Positions 37,895 through 49,793 of a stretch of DNA of 64,000 bases are shown here, in pieces (the stretch's first letter is position 1; each line of letters begins with the position of its first letter). The translations under genes were made by a program, and so were the position numbers. A model generated the notes under the pieces. That model saw nothing but the letters and a program-made list of their open reading frames with translations, was not told the DNA's origin and made no database searches. Source of the stretch: Ziziphus jujuba (Eukaryota > Streptophyta > Magnoliopsida > Rosales > Rhamnaceae); assembly GCF_031755915.1 (NCBI RefSeq), contig NC_083386.1, forward strand, positions 11,966,001 through 12,030,000. The letters are read 5' to 3'.

Positions 37895-38401
37895 TCATAT
37901 ATATAGTCCTCCTATTAAGCATTTCAAATCATAAATATTAATAACAAATCACAAAAAAATATATATATTATTCATGAATAAATAGAGACTAATTTATATA
38001 TATATATATATATAAATACAAATGTTTAAATCAAAACGATCTGCTAATTTTAATATTATATTTTATTTTATTAAATCTCAGTTGGCAGACCAGTGAGAAT
38101 GAAAATATTGAAAACAGAGGTGGATGAGTCTTAGTGGACCATCAGTATGATCATCATTATTATCATGCTAATAATATTTTTTTTGCTAATAATCATAATG
38201 CAAGACTATGATGCATTTATCAGCAATAAGGATAATAAGCGAGATTACTTGCACAACCAAAGTCACAACCCTTAGTATCACACTTTTAATCCCTGCTCCT
38301 TCCTTGCTCCTGAAAGCTCCGCCATTTAATTTCACGCATATACTAGGGCTTTACTCTGCATTTCCTACCCTTTTTATAAACCAATCTCAAGGCTGTACTA
38401 A

Positions 38402-38440
<39 letters not shown>

Positions 38441-38876
38441 TTTTCCAATTTTTAAACTTTCTGGGGTGTTTCATTTGAACCAGTCGGCTAAATATTCAGA
38501 ATTTTTTTTTTTAATAAAAAAAAGAGTATAAAAGCCATGATATGTAATTAATATGCACTAACAGTAACTAATTAGTCTAATTTGTTAAAAGAATAGTCCT
38601 TTTTAACTCTTTGAAGCTCCACTTAAGGGATGAATAAGAAAATAATAGGATTCATTTATTTTATTAATTAATTATTAGTACCGAATGTGTGCTTTAAAGT
38701 GTTAATATTAATTGTTAAGAGCTTATTTAACATTCACTTGATACAACCCTTTTTTCTTTTTTAATTAGAAGAGGGTCATTGATATTCAATTATTGATATT
38801 ATACCCCACGGACTCTTGTGAAAGTAGAAAACACGCAATTATATTGAAAATTTTCTTTATTTACGTTAAAGTATAG

Positions 38877-40010
38877 TTAAGGTTTTAAATATTGAAATTT
38901 TGGCCGGGATTTTGGTTTTTATAAGGGGTTAAAAAAAATTTAGATCTCAAATAAAAACCGATAGAATTTTCATAATATTTATCAAAATTTTTAAAATTTT
39001 TATCAAAATATCTACATCAAATCCTTTATAATTTCATTAAAAAATCCATAATATTTATTGGAATTTCGAAAATTTCTACAAAATTTTATCAAAAAATTCA
39101 TAAATATTATTAATGTTTAGTGAATTTGTTTACCAAATTAACTACAGTGATAGTTGTTTAGTTTTTAATTGTCTTTTAAATATTTAATGATATAAATCAA
39201 AATGAAATAAATTGAATTAAATAACTTTAATAGGTTCTATTTATTAATATAGTATATAAGTACTTGCTATATTTTTTGTATAAAATAGATTCATTAGAAA
39301 TTCATAATTATAAGTTAATAGTTGATTATATAAGTATGAAAAATAATAACATAAAATAATAACAAGGAAATACAATATTATGTAGAATTGGTATTGATAT
39401 TAAGCAAATAAAAATAAAAAGATGATGAGATATATTATACTAAATATTAAGGACAATTGCATTTAATATAAGATTCTTATGGTTTATATATTAATAATTA
39501 TATGAAAATTATCAAAGAGATATATCTTTTAATAATTACATTTTCACATTTCACATCTTAAAATGAGAATGAAGAAAAGACCAACAATTTTTAATTATCT
39601 AAAAGTTTTATGAGTATTGAGATAATATTTATGAAATATAATATAATTGTAATAATTGTTTTATCTTAACTAATAAACAATTTTATCAAATATATACTTT
39701 TTTTTTATATATTTTTATTAATAATAGTTTATTTATAATCATTATCATTTATTATAAATTAAATTAATTAAAAAAATATAATATCTGTTCAATATTTTAA
39801 TAATTTTTAAAACCAATTAATTAAATAAGCTAATTCTAAAATTTTAACAAAATTTTTTATTTTTTAAATAAATTTTTATTATTTTCTGTAAATTTGTATA
39901 GATATTTGATATTTTCAAATATTTTTATAAAAAAAATTTATTTTAAATTTTTGATATTTTTCTCGATACTAAAATTTTGAATTTTGGATACAATATTGCC
40001 ATTCATAATT
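38877..40010. repeat. Very AT-rich dispersed repeat, probable decayed transposon
   Basis: Begins with AAGGTTTTAAATATTGAAATTT and is rich in 'aaaatttttatcaaaat' and 'ttttgatatttt' words. A similar terminal word occurs in reverse orientation at about 56060-56080, which suggests two members of one family. No coding frame or target duplication was found. Confidence 0.4.
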
Positions 40011-40118
40011 GAGCGGCTTCTAAGGCTATTTTGTACCCTTAAATAAAATAATAGGTTAAAAATGTTTTTAAAAAATTAATATTATTATTAATTGTGAAAA
40101 AAATCATTATTATTATTA

Positions 40119-40121
<3 letters not shown>

Positions 40122-40178
<57 letters not shown>
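40122..40178. repeat. (TA)n microsatellite
   Basis: About 56 bp of pure TA repeat, 150 bp before the Harbinger element. Confidence 0.95.
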
Positions 40179-40179
<1 letters not shown>

Positions 40180-40542
40180 ATGTGTTTGCTTAATGTTTAC
40201 AGTCTTAAAATTACTTTTTTTTAATCCATCAAAAAACATTAATTTATTTGTTCCGTTTAAAAATAATACATATGTTTTGGATAAAATATTTTTATTTTGT
40301 TTTGTCTTGGGCAGTTTTCAGTCCATTAGGTGGTGTTTGTTACATGGGACTGGCCAGGACCGGATGGGATAGAGTCCCAATCTGGTGTTTGGGAAGGAAA
40401 ACGAAGGACGGGATACATTTATCCCGTTAATCAAATTATCTGAAACGAAGGGGACAAAACTGACCCACCAAAACACCTGGGTCACTTTTGTCCTGTCCTC
40501 TTTCGATGCGTTCAACCTCTCAGCCTCCCACACCCGTTCGCC

Positions 40543-40824
40543 ACATCTTTTCGGTTTGAAGCCACAATTCTTGACCTCGAAGACGTTTCCTACCAGCACG
40601 CCAGCCACGCAGCTGTCAAAGCTAACCCTAACTCTGCCGTTGGCGAAACCCATTTCAACCTCAAGATTGTCTCCCCGAAATTCGAAGGCCTGAACCTCGT
40701 GAAACGGCATCGTTTGGTCTACGACGCCTTGGCCGACGAGCTCCAATTTGGACTCCACGCCCTTTCTATCGTCGCCAAGACTCCTCAAGAGCTCGAATCT
40801 CAACCCAAACGTCGACCAAAGTAA
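40543..40824 (+). pseudogene. Captured BolA-like gene fragment inside the Harbinger
   Basis: From 40558 the plus strand reads EATILDLEDVSYQHASHAAV, then GETHFNLKIVSPKFEGLNLV, then KRHRLVYDALADELQFGLHA and LSIVAKTPQELES, to a stop at 40822-40824. This is nearly the whole BolA fold, including the invariant His of the KRHR motif used with monothiol glutaredoxins to bind iron-sulphur clusters. No start codon or transit peptide is seen upstream, so only the domain-coding part was taken in. GC content is clearly higher than in its surroundings, fitting a captured exon. Confidence 0.8.
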
Positions 40825-41400
40825 AATCCAAAACTGGATTTTTTTTTGTCACTGTGAGTGGCCGATATCTTTGCTTGATTTGTGGTTTATTTTTTTATTT
40901 ATTTTTGAATTATTAAATTTGTAATCGTATATCTTTGCGTATTTAAGCATTTCAGCATTTCAGCAACCGGCCTTCTCTCCCAACTCCGAAATTCCAGCAT
41001 TTCATTTCTTTTTCCCTTGCCTTTCCCCAATCCCTCATTGCCCACTCTTCCACCCTGTTGATCCCCAAGGCTAGTGACCGTATCTAACAGGTAATCAACA
41101 TGAGACCCTTTAACAATTTCTATGAGACAGCTTTCTATTTAGTCATTCTTGCAAGAATGGTTGAAATTATGACAATGCAATATCAACCTTTTTAGATTGC
41201 TTTTTTTTTATTACTAGTTTAGACGCTTTTACTGATTTTTCTAACATGATGAAAAATTCTTCTGAATGATCTAACATGTCTAATGCAAACTTGTAAAGAT
41301 CCGGTTTGTGTAATTGGTTTTTATTTTGGATTGTCATTGGTGGTTGTTTTGAATCGGTTTGAGGTTGTTGGTTTGTAATAATTCGGTGTGTTACCCCAAG

Positions 41401-41433
<33 letters not shown>

Positions 41434-41446
41434 TGATAGATAGATA
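41401..41446. repeat. (GATA)n microsatellite
   Basis: About eleven GATA units with few interruptions, inside the Harbinger element. Confidence 0.9.
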
Positions 41447-41696
41447 CAAGCAGATAGATACAAAATGAAGCATACTGAATGAACACATTAGACAGATCAT
41501 CTGGTGAATCCCTGTGATGAGCTGCAATTGCTCCTGATCTCTTAGCTATTGAATTCAGATGGCATTCCTAGTTGCAAGGTTTAGAAAGCAAAGAAAGAAA
41601 CCTAGATTAGGAGACTAAATATGAAACATGGGTTTTGTCTTCTCTAATAAAAAATGGATAAGCTTTTATTTTATTTTATTTTTTTTCCTTTTTAAC

Positions 41697-41900
41697 CTTG
41701 TAGAGTGATCTTGCTCTGCCAAATACAAAATCAACTCTGCCTTGGATGAAACACTTGTAGAAAAAGTGTGTTCCACTTTCATCTAAAAGCGTATCTTGCT
41801 TCCCCAAAAACCTTGCTTTATAGAACATTGCTTTATCACCTGCAATTCTCAAGGCTACTGCTTGGTTGCCTTGTCCTCTGCGAACTGGAACTGCAGAATT
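41697..41900 (-). pseudogene. Captured pectinesterase exon inside the Harbinger
   Basis: One 204-bp exon bounded by TTTGCAG and AAG|GTTAAA, open throughout: NSAVPVRRGQGNQAVALRIA, DKAMFYKARFLGKQDTLLDE, then YKCFIQGRVDFVFGRARSLY. These are the core pectin methylesterase motifs, with the catalytic Gln and Asp of QDTL and the Asp of VDFVFG. Its splice sites are intact but no other pectinesterase exon is found nearby. It is on the strand opposite to the transposase. This is a fragment, not a gene. Confidence 0.85.
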
Positions 41901-43454
41901 CTGCAAACACCCCACACCATGAAATTATGTATCAAATAATTTGCATTTGAAAGTTTGATCTTATTGTTTTTGGAGGGAAGGACTTAGGAAAGATGTTTAA
42001 GTAGGCAGCCAATAGAAACATGGGTAGAGTTGAAAAGATAATTCACAATCACTATTTTATAAAAGATTAAGTTGTACGTGAATAGTTGTCTGCATGCTAT
42101 TAGAACAGAAAGGGATTTCTGTAATAAGGAACACCAAATAAAAATGAAAAACTGGTTCACTACTATCATAATCATAAAACTTAAATGCATACCCAATGTA
42201 ACCAATATATCCACCATAGAACTGAAATGGCAATCCTTCGTAATCTTTTTCTTCATAATGAAATAACAGGAGCTCCTAAATATAAATCAATAACCATAAA
42301 TCAGTATGTGCATAAGAAATCTGATCTGTATTTAAATTGTACATTGCATTTAGATAGAAAATCATTTTGTGGTTATTTGAGAGAGACTTTCAAGCACTAG
42401 TGAGCTACCTACTCATGAATATTTGATGTGGGCCAGTTGTGTATTTTGGGTTGTAAAGCCTGAGCAGTTTGAAATTTTTTAAGATTACTCTGGTGTTGCT
42501 GTTGTCTATTAGCTCTTAGTAAGGGAAAAATTTAGCTTAATCAATTCTTTCATAAGCTCTTCTTGGTGCTGAAGCATGGGGAGTGGTTGGCAGAATATGA
42601 AAATATTTCTCCTCTTTTTTTCTTTTTTTCTTTTAAAATTATTTTTCTTGTGGCTAATACGGTTGATAAAAAACTTATGGCTTACATCATGCTAAGCCAG
42701 ATGCAGCCACTCTTCTCTCTTTCTCTCTCTCCCCATGTATATTTTTTCTCCTGGCTGTAATTTACAAGTGGGAAAACTGTTATCTGTTTTATGTTAGAAA
42801 TATCCTTAAACCTGGCTATAGCAAAATAAGTGCCTCTCAAATAATAATAATAATAATAAAAAGAACTTTTACAAAAAGGAAAATGTAACCATAATAGTCC
42901 TTTATGGAAGTTATTTGTAATGTAACTTATCACTGCATATTTTGTGAAATATATTTGCTGTGCAATTTGTGAGTTTCTCATAAGGTTATGTGCATCTCTA
43001 TTAAAAAATCTAACACCCCTTATTGGTGTCAACTTGTTTGAAACTTGTTATCAAACATATTTTTATCTTCATTGTCTGACAACAAATGGAAACATTGGGT
43101 GGCTATGTATTCTATAAGAAGTGTCAAAGAATGTTTTTTTGTCATTTGGCATTTGAATATAATTTGTTCTATAACATATCAAGCTGAATATGATGGCTCC
43201 AACCAGGTTCTCAGTTTTATATTTAGCCCTTAAAACCTTATATTATTCTAATGGTTATAAAATATGGACATCATGACAAAAAAACTGCAGGTTAAAAATA
43301 TGCGAAGACTTATTATGAAATTAGAATATGTACATATATGGCTATATTAATAGTTAGTTGTAGTTTTCTTGCATCATATATGCTCATTGGCTGGACGGAT
43401 TATTGAACATATGCATGTCAGGTGTACAGGGACATGGATTTCTAATTTTTATGT

Positions 43455-43586
43455 GTCCCACTTTTTCCTTGTCATGTGTCTAAGCTTGTTGGAGTATTTC
43501 TGTCCTCAACTTTGTCAATTTTGAATTCCCACTTGTTCCTTGTCATATGTCTAAGCTTGTTGGAGTATTTCTGTATTTTGAATTCG
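43455..43586. repeat. Tandem duplication of about 70 bp inside the Harbinger
   Basis: The run 'ttccttgtcat.tgtctaagc' with 'ttgttggagtatttctgt' occurs twice in succession. Confidence 0.7.
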
Positions 43587-43917
43587 CAGACTTGCAAATG
43601 GAGATACATAGCTATATAAGCTTTGGTGGTCAAAATGTTTTAGTTGTAGTTTCCACTTTTCAAGTGTAGCTATCACACACACACCCACACACACTATTTT
43701 CAAGAATCTTCAACTGATAGATAACCTCCACCTTTTGAAGCCATATCACTGTAAATTGTAAGTATGTCACTTTCATTTAAAGTGAAAAAAAACTTGCATA
43801 GTTCTACAACAGAGTAAAAAGTTCTCCAGAGTAATACACCATATGGAAAAACAGCACCATCATGTTAAAGACACAAAGTCTTAAAACCATATGAAAATGT
43901 TCAAAGCAAAAAGGAAC

Positions 43918-44064
43918 TCAAAAATTTTTTTTTAAAAGAAAGTATATTATGCTAAATCTTTCTGAATTTACAATTTGGATTAACCTTTCATCAGACAATC
44001 TAAAGGTCACTGGCTTCCAAAGATATCCACCTCTTCCTCCCATGAACGAAAAGCGTGCTCTTCC
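43918..44064 (-). pseudogene. Exon-like unassigned fragment inside the Harbinger
   Basis: After an acceptor GTTCAG (exon from 44064 downward) the minus strand reads GRARFSFMGGRGGYLWKPVT and FRLSDERLIQIVNSERF before becoming low-complexity. The composition looks like genuine protein, and the context of other captured exons suggests a third capture, but I do not recognise the family. Confidence 0.35.
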
Positions 44065-44790
44065 CTGAACATTAAAGATAAGACAAAATATAAGTACATA
44101 TTTCCACCTCAATAATAGCAGAATCATATTAACAAGACTGAACAAAAAGCTTCTTAATCCCATCAACAATAAATTCAAACCTTTTTAACCAAAAATTAAA
44201 ATAAAAATAAAAATACTTACATCATTTTGCTAAAATGATTGCAATCCAATTGTTTATATAAAGTTATTTTTAAGCATATTTATTAATTAAATCTATTTCA
44301 AATAACTTCTTTATATAATTCATTTTTTGTCTTTAATTATATACAACATATATTTTTCTCCATCTAACTCATACTTCACCATAAGTTTGGGTTGCAACAC
44401 AATGATTATCCAAATTATAAAAGCTCAAAAAGTTGTATTTAGTTTTTGCAATAATTATAATTTTTATTTATTTTTTATTTTTTATTTTTGTAATTTACCA
44501 ATGTTGTTTGAAAACTATTTCATTGGCTCTATCATTAATAATAATAAAAAAAATTTGATATATATATATATATATTGAGTTTGAAGAGTTTAAAAATACT
44601 TAAATCCACCTTTTATTTTGACCTTCCAAATATATATAATGTTTATTGTGAATGCTAATATATAAATATATTATTTATGGAAAATTTTTGTTTTCTGTAT
44701 TTATTCAATTGTATTGGCAATAGCAGCTCAATTTATTGTATTTCTTATAATTTTGTTTTTATTTGTTGTTTTTTTTTCTTTTTTGTAGAG

Positions 44791-46100
44791 ATGGATGGAA
44801 GAAAATTAGTTGTGATTCAATCTTTTTGTTGGGGCTTTATGTTTATCTTTTTTACGTACATGTATGTAGCGTGGCAAAGGAGAAATGAAAGACGTGTTAG
44901 GAATAGAATAACTAGGAATACCGAATTGCGTACATCTTTTATAGATAGTTTGTTGGACAATGATGTCACTTGTATTAGTCAATTGAGGATGGATAGGAGA
45001 ACATTTGTTATTTTATGTCGGTTATTACGCCAGGATGGATATGTGAAAAGAGATGGTACTGTTACATTGGAAGAGCAAGTGTGCATATTTTTGCACATAA
45101 TTGCTCATCATACAAAAAACCGTACAATTATCAGTCGATTCTATAGATCAGGGGAGACAATTAGTAGATATTTCAATTCAGTATTGAATGGGGTGTTGCG
45201 CTTACATTCCATTTTGTTGAGGCATCCTGAACCTGTGTCGGATAATTGCTCGGATGATAGATGGAAAATGTTTAAGGTACGTATGTGGACTAGTTTGGTT
45301 ATTAATTTTATAGTTAGATGACTTGTAGCATTATCTGACGTTAGTAAAATTGTTTGTGTCGTAGAATTGTTTGGGAGCATTAGATGGAACTTATATTAAG
45401 GTGAAAGTACCTGAAATCGATAAGCCAAGATATCGAACAAGAAAGGGTGAGATCGCAACAAATGTCTTAGGTGTATGTAACCCGAATATGGAATTTATAT
45501 TTGTATTACCGGGTTGGGAAGGCTCCGCTTCAGATTCCAGAGTACTTAGAGATGCAATAAGTAGGCCAAATGGACTAAAAGTACCAACCGGTAAGACCAA
45601 TCCTTAAATATTTCATCGAGTGGATTAACATTGCATAAACTAATAGGAGAAATTTTTCTGTGTTAGGTTGTTATTACTTAGTGGATGCTGGTTACACAAA
45701 TGGTGAAGGATTTCTTGCACCATATAGGAGAACAAGATATCACCTTTCCGAATGGAGAGATGGTTGTGCACCCATAAATCATCAAGAGTATTTCAACATG
45801 AAGCATGCATCAGCTAGGAATATCATAGAAAGATGCTTTGGGGTTCTTAAAATGCGATGGGCAATTTTAAGAAGTCCATCTTTCTACCCAATTGCAACAC
45901 AAATCAAAACCATTACTGCATATTGTCTGATACATAATCTGATTAGAAGAGAAATGACACTCGATCCTGGAGAAGTCGAATATGATAGGATGGAAAATGT
46001 GGACATTAATGAAGAGGAGGACATTATAGGATCAATTGCTTCCTCAGATCAATGGATGAATTGGAGAGATGAGTTAGCTAAGCAAATGTTTGGTGAGTAG
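44791..46100 (+). CDS. PIF/Harbinger DDE transposase, three exons
   Basis: Exons 44791-45276, 45365-45590 and 45667-46100 join in frame to 381 residues. The protein cuts and rejoins the element's ends. The N-terminal helical part has [20 protein letters not shown] and [20 protein letters not shown]. The nuclease motifs are the Asp of [13 protein letters not shown], the Asp of [20 protein letters not shown] and the Glu of [16 protein letters not shown]. The second Asp and the Glu are 47 residues apart, the DD47E spacing of this superfamily. A conserved [14 protein letters not shown] segment lies between the first two motifs. No stop or frameshift is seen, so this ORF looks functional. The start follows an acceptor TTTTGTAG, so a leader exon may exist. 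Confidence 0.93.
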
Positions 46101-46303
46101 AGAGGTCATCATGATTACTAGTTGATGGTTATGTAAAAAATTATGTTCTCACTGCTTATTTAATATTGTTTGTTAAATCTTTTGGATAATATGTATGAAG
46201 GCAAACTTATATTATATTAAGTGCAACATTTGAGATTTATTGTTATTTTGTTTGCATCTTGTTTTGATAATGTTGGAATCATGAAATGTTTACTTGAATA
46301 GCA

Positions 46304-47269
46304 ATGAAAGCTGGAGGTAGCAGTAACAATAATAGGTGGGGTGAATCTAGGCGTACATGGAGTAGAGGTGAGGAAGAAGCTTTGCTGGTTCTTTTAGATG
46401 AAGTAGTAGCTAGTGGGCAACGTTGTGACATGGGAGCATTTAAACCTGGTACACTTAATATGATTGAGCGGCAACTGGCTGAAATGTGTCCTAACTCGGG
46501 ATTGCGAGCAACTCCACATATTGAATCGAAGCTAAAAAAGTGGAAGAAGCAATATGGCATCATATACGACATGCTGAACAAAAGTGGATTTGGATGGAAT
46601 GACACTCTTAAATGTGTGGAGATTGACAGTGACGATGCTTGGAAAGCATATGTGCAGGTTTTGACTTTGTTAGGAAAAATACCTTTATTAAATTTTGTGT
46701 TTCTTATCTTAAATATATAATGTTTTTACTAAATGATGGTTTTTTTTTATTTTAGAGTAATCCAAGTGCAAAAAGTTGGAGAGATAAACCTTTTTCCGAT
46801 ATATGAGAGGCTTGCTAATATTTTTGGGAAGGATCGGGCAACAGGACATGGAGCACAAACTCCAATTGATTTAGTTAATGATATAAATATGGAGCCTGAC
46901 AATGACCAATTTGATGATGTGGGTTCTCCAATGTCTATGAATCAAACACATTGTCAACTGCCTACACAATCCCAATTAAGAGCTAAGAGGAAAGCTCAAT
47001 CGAAGGATGTTGACGTCGTTAGCGGGTTAAACAATGTAGCAGATAAGTTTATTGATAAATTGGCTACACAGTTAGACAAGTTGGAGAAGTCTGATATCAA
47101 CTATCCACAATACTTAGCTATGAAGCTTGACAGGTTAGGATTCCCTATTACTGACAATCTCAAAATCTCTAAGGCAATAAGATCGGATCCATTGAACGTT
47201 GAGGTTTTCAAGATTATTAAAACCGATGTGCAGAAGATTGAATTTGCTCGTGGATTTTTGGATAACTAA
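46304..47269 (+). pseudogene. Harbinger Myb/SANT-like DNA-binding protein, one frameshift
   Basis: Exon 1 (46304-46657) encodes RTWSRGEEEALLVLLDEVVA, PHIESKLKKWKKQYGIIYDM and GWNDTLKCVEIDSDDAWKAY, the Myb/SANT-like domain of the second Harbinger protein that partners the transposase and binds the element's ends. Exon 2 (from 46756) should continue SNPSAKSWRDKPFPIYERLA, but an extra T in the run at about 46792-46796 shifts the frame before FPIYERLANIFGKDRATG. From there the frame is open to the stop at 47267-47269, including a C-terminal helical part. No alternative acceptor restores phase. The element therefore lacks an intact partner protein unless this is a read error. Confidence 0.8.
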
Positions 47270-47527
47270 ATTAGTATTGTTGTGGATTATATATTTATGG
47301 ATATGTATGAGAGGATGACAACTATAAACATTTGGAATTGAAACTTATGGACATATATTGTAACGTATTGAATGTTGGTTTCTAATTATGCATGCACGGA
47401 TAATTTTATTATTATGTGTTATGTTTTAGAATATTAACATGTACTTTATTGATTTGGTTAGTTGTTATTTTGTTTAATAATATTACTATATTATATTGTC
47501 ATTTATTATTATATGCAGGAATATTGA

Positions 47528-47848
47528 ATGGCAAAGAGAAGGGTTTATGTTGTGTTTAAAGGTCGACAACCAGGGATATATAATTCTTGGTCTGAATGTC
47601 ATCAACAAGTGCACGGATTTACAAATAATTTATATCAAGCCTATAATACAATTGAAGAAACTGAAATTGCATATGTTGAGTTTGTAGAACAAACAATGAG
47701 GAATCGTAATGAAGCAAATCCAATACAAAATACCACCACCGTACATACACGTGCTCAATTTCACAATGAGTGGGGTAATGATTTTGTATTAGGTTGCTTA
47801 GTTGGCTTACTATCAATAGGTTTATTTACTTATTTCTTATATAATTAG
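47528..47848 (+). CDS. Third Harbinger ORF: viroplasmin / RNase H1 N-terminal-type domain with C-terminal membrane segment
   Basis: 106 residues. The first 50 (KRRVYVVFKGRQPGIYNSWS..CHQQVHGFTNNLYQAY) have the pattern Y-x-V-x-x-G-x-x-x-G-I-Y-x-x-W-x-x-C-x-x-Q-V-x-G-F. That is the small RNA-DNA hybrid-binding fold shared by eukaryotic RNase H1 N-termini and caulimovirus inclusion-body protein. No RNase H catalytic domain follows. The C-terminus is a single hydrophobic segment (FVLGCLVGLLSIGLFTYFLY). The ATG follows an acceptor-like TATGCAG. It lies inside the element, 260 bp after the Myb-like ORF and on the same strand. A role in transposition is unproven. Confidence 0.7.
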   Translation: MAKRRVYVVFKGRQPGIYNSWSECHQQVHGFTNNLYQAYNTIEETEIAYVEFVEQTMRNRNEANPIQNTTTVHTRAQFHNEWGNDFVLGCLVGLLSIGLFTYFLYN

Positions 47849-48469
47849 ATTATCCTTGTAAAATCCAATATATATATACGGATGTCATATTTGTTAAAAG
47901 TGCAACTACATGTGACATTTATTTATATATCTATATATCTATATGTATGAATTGAAGATAGATATTTTTATGCTATTAACAAGTTCTTAATTAAATATTA
48001 TGTCAATTTTTTTATTTGTATTTAATTGTTAATCATGATTAGTAATTTTATTTTAATTGGTTTTGAAAACAATATTTTAAGTAGTTTATGGGTGTTAAAA
48101 AAAAATTACAAATGTATTATAAATATCATTAAATTATTTTTATTATTAATTAATTGAACATATAAATATCTATACAAAACATATTAAATATAAGTAATAA
48201 TAAAACTTTAATTAAATATAATATTTAATTTTTTTGTAAATATAAATATAATTTTAAATCTTTTCATATATAACAAAATAAATACTATAATTATAAAATA
48301 ATCCAATCCAGTCCGATCCTGCACCAAACATGGGACAACTAGTCCAACATTCAGTCCAGAACTATACCAAACACAGTACTGCACTATTCGATCTTGTCCG
48401 ATCCGAACCTATCCTGTCCGATCCGGACCTATCCTGCGTACCAAACGAGCCCTTATTGGCCGGGCTAAG

Positions 48470-49080
48470 TTGACTTTATTGTACAGTGCACTTGTAACAG
48501 GGCCGACTAACGGAAGGGAACTTCCTGATTGGTATAAAACGTGAATAACGTTTTCAAGCAAAACATAATGTTAAAACTTTTATCAAAATAATAATAATAA
48601 TAATAATAATGTTAAACCTTTTTTTTTTTTTTTGAAAATAACTTAATGTGAAAACTTATAGAGAATGAAAATTATTCTGACATTTTTGTATTTTTACGAA
48701 TTCCATGAACCTCTCTCCTAAAACAAAAATAATTTAAACCAACATTTATTTGGTTAGTCACTAGCTAGTTGAGTTAACAAACGAAATATTTTTATTTATA
48801 GCACATTAACATTTCTAAACATCAAAATTAATCTTATAGAATAGAATTAATAGAAATAATTCCAAAAAAAAAAAAAAAACCTCTTTCTTTATTTTAGACC
48901 CATCACTATTACAAAGATTTTCGTTACTTTTATTTTTAAAGCTCATTATTTATTTCAAACTACTAATCAATTTAAAAATATTATAGAACATTATTTTCTT
49001 ATTATCTTATAATTTGTTCTAATTATAGTTTTATTCATTTTTTAAAAAGGGAAGTTTATGTAGTTTTAGCAAAATATAAG

Positions 49081-49122
<42 letters not shown>

Positions 49123-49500
49123 CAAAACAACTTAATGGAAAGTCAATACTGCTTGATGAAAGGGCAAAACAATTATTTTTAATGGAAAGTCAATACAGTT
49201 TGCATGAAGAGGATATCAATATAATTATTTTAGGTTTGCGTAATATTGAAAAAATACATGGATGGTCAACGCAATTTTCCTAAAAATAAATAAATAAACG
49301 TTATCGTATTATATGCCCTTAAAAAAATAGTTTAGATAAAAATGATCACATTTAACAAGTAAAGAAAACAATTATTGAATTAATTAAGGGTTTAGAATTA
49401 CCAATTACACATTCAATGAGATAATTCCACATTACAAATAAGAACTAGAACACTCAAAAAAAAAAAAAAAAAGAAAAAGAAAATCTTTTGGGTATTGCAA
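48470..49500. other. Intergenic, no gene recognised
   Basis: AT-rich with an (ATA)n tract at 48589-48609, poly(T) near 48620 and poly(A) near 48865. A (GA)n microsatellite lies at 49085-49122. Confidence 0.6.
49085..49122. repeat. (GA)n microsatellite
   Basis: About 17 GA units with one interruption at the start. Confidence 0.92.
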
Positions 49501-49508
49501 CAAGCAAT

Positions 49509-49740
49509 CTAAGTGCTTCTGGGGAGAGCATAGGAAGACAACACAGACAAAACGGCAGTGCACACGAATGCGAAAAAAAGCATACTACATGATGCGTACG
49601 CCTTGTCGTAAAAATCATGGAAGTATAATTCCGAGGCATCAAACAATTGCTTCATATCTGCGGTCACACCAAATCCTGCTGCTGCACCTGTGGCTAGCAT
49701 ATACGACATTATCTGCCACACCAAAAGTGTTTGATTAATC

Positions 49741-49793
<53 letters not shown>

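Larger units (their letters stand above)
40329..48452 (+). mobile_element. PIF/Harbinger transposon, 8.1 kb, probably formerly autonomous
   Basis: The ends GGTGGTGTTTGTTAC and GTACCAAACGAGCCC are imperfect inverted repeats. They are flanked by TTA on both sides (40326-40328 and 48453-48455), the 3-bp target of the superfamily. Subterminal sequence at the right end is rich in 'gatccgaacctatcctg' type words. Inside, on the plus strand, are a DDE transposase (44791-46100), a Myb/SANT-like ORF (46304-47269) and a small viroplasmin-fold ORF (47528-47848). The left half holds captured host sequence: a BolA-like fragment and a pectinesterase exon. The 1.58-kb element at 57.6 kb shares both ends and subterminal sequence. 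A frameshift in the second ORF suggests it no longer moves unaided. Confidence 0.9.

Noticed and set aside
40318..40803. 161-codon minus-strand frame at the left end of the Harbinger
   Set aside because: Antisense shadow of the plus-strand BolA-like fragment.
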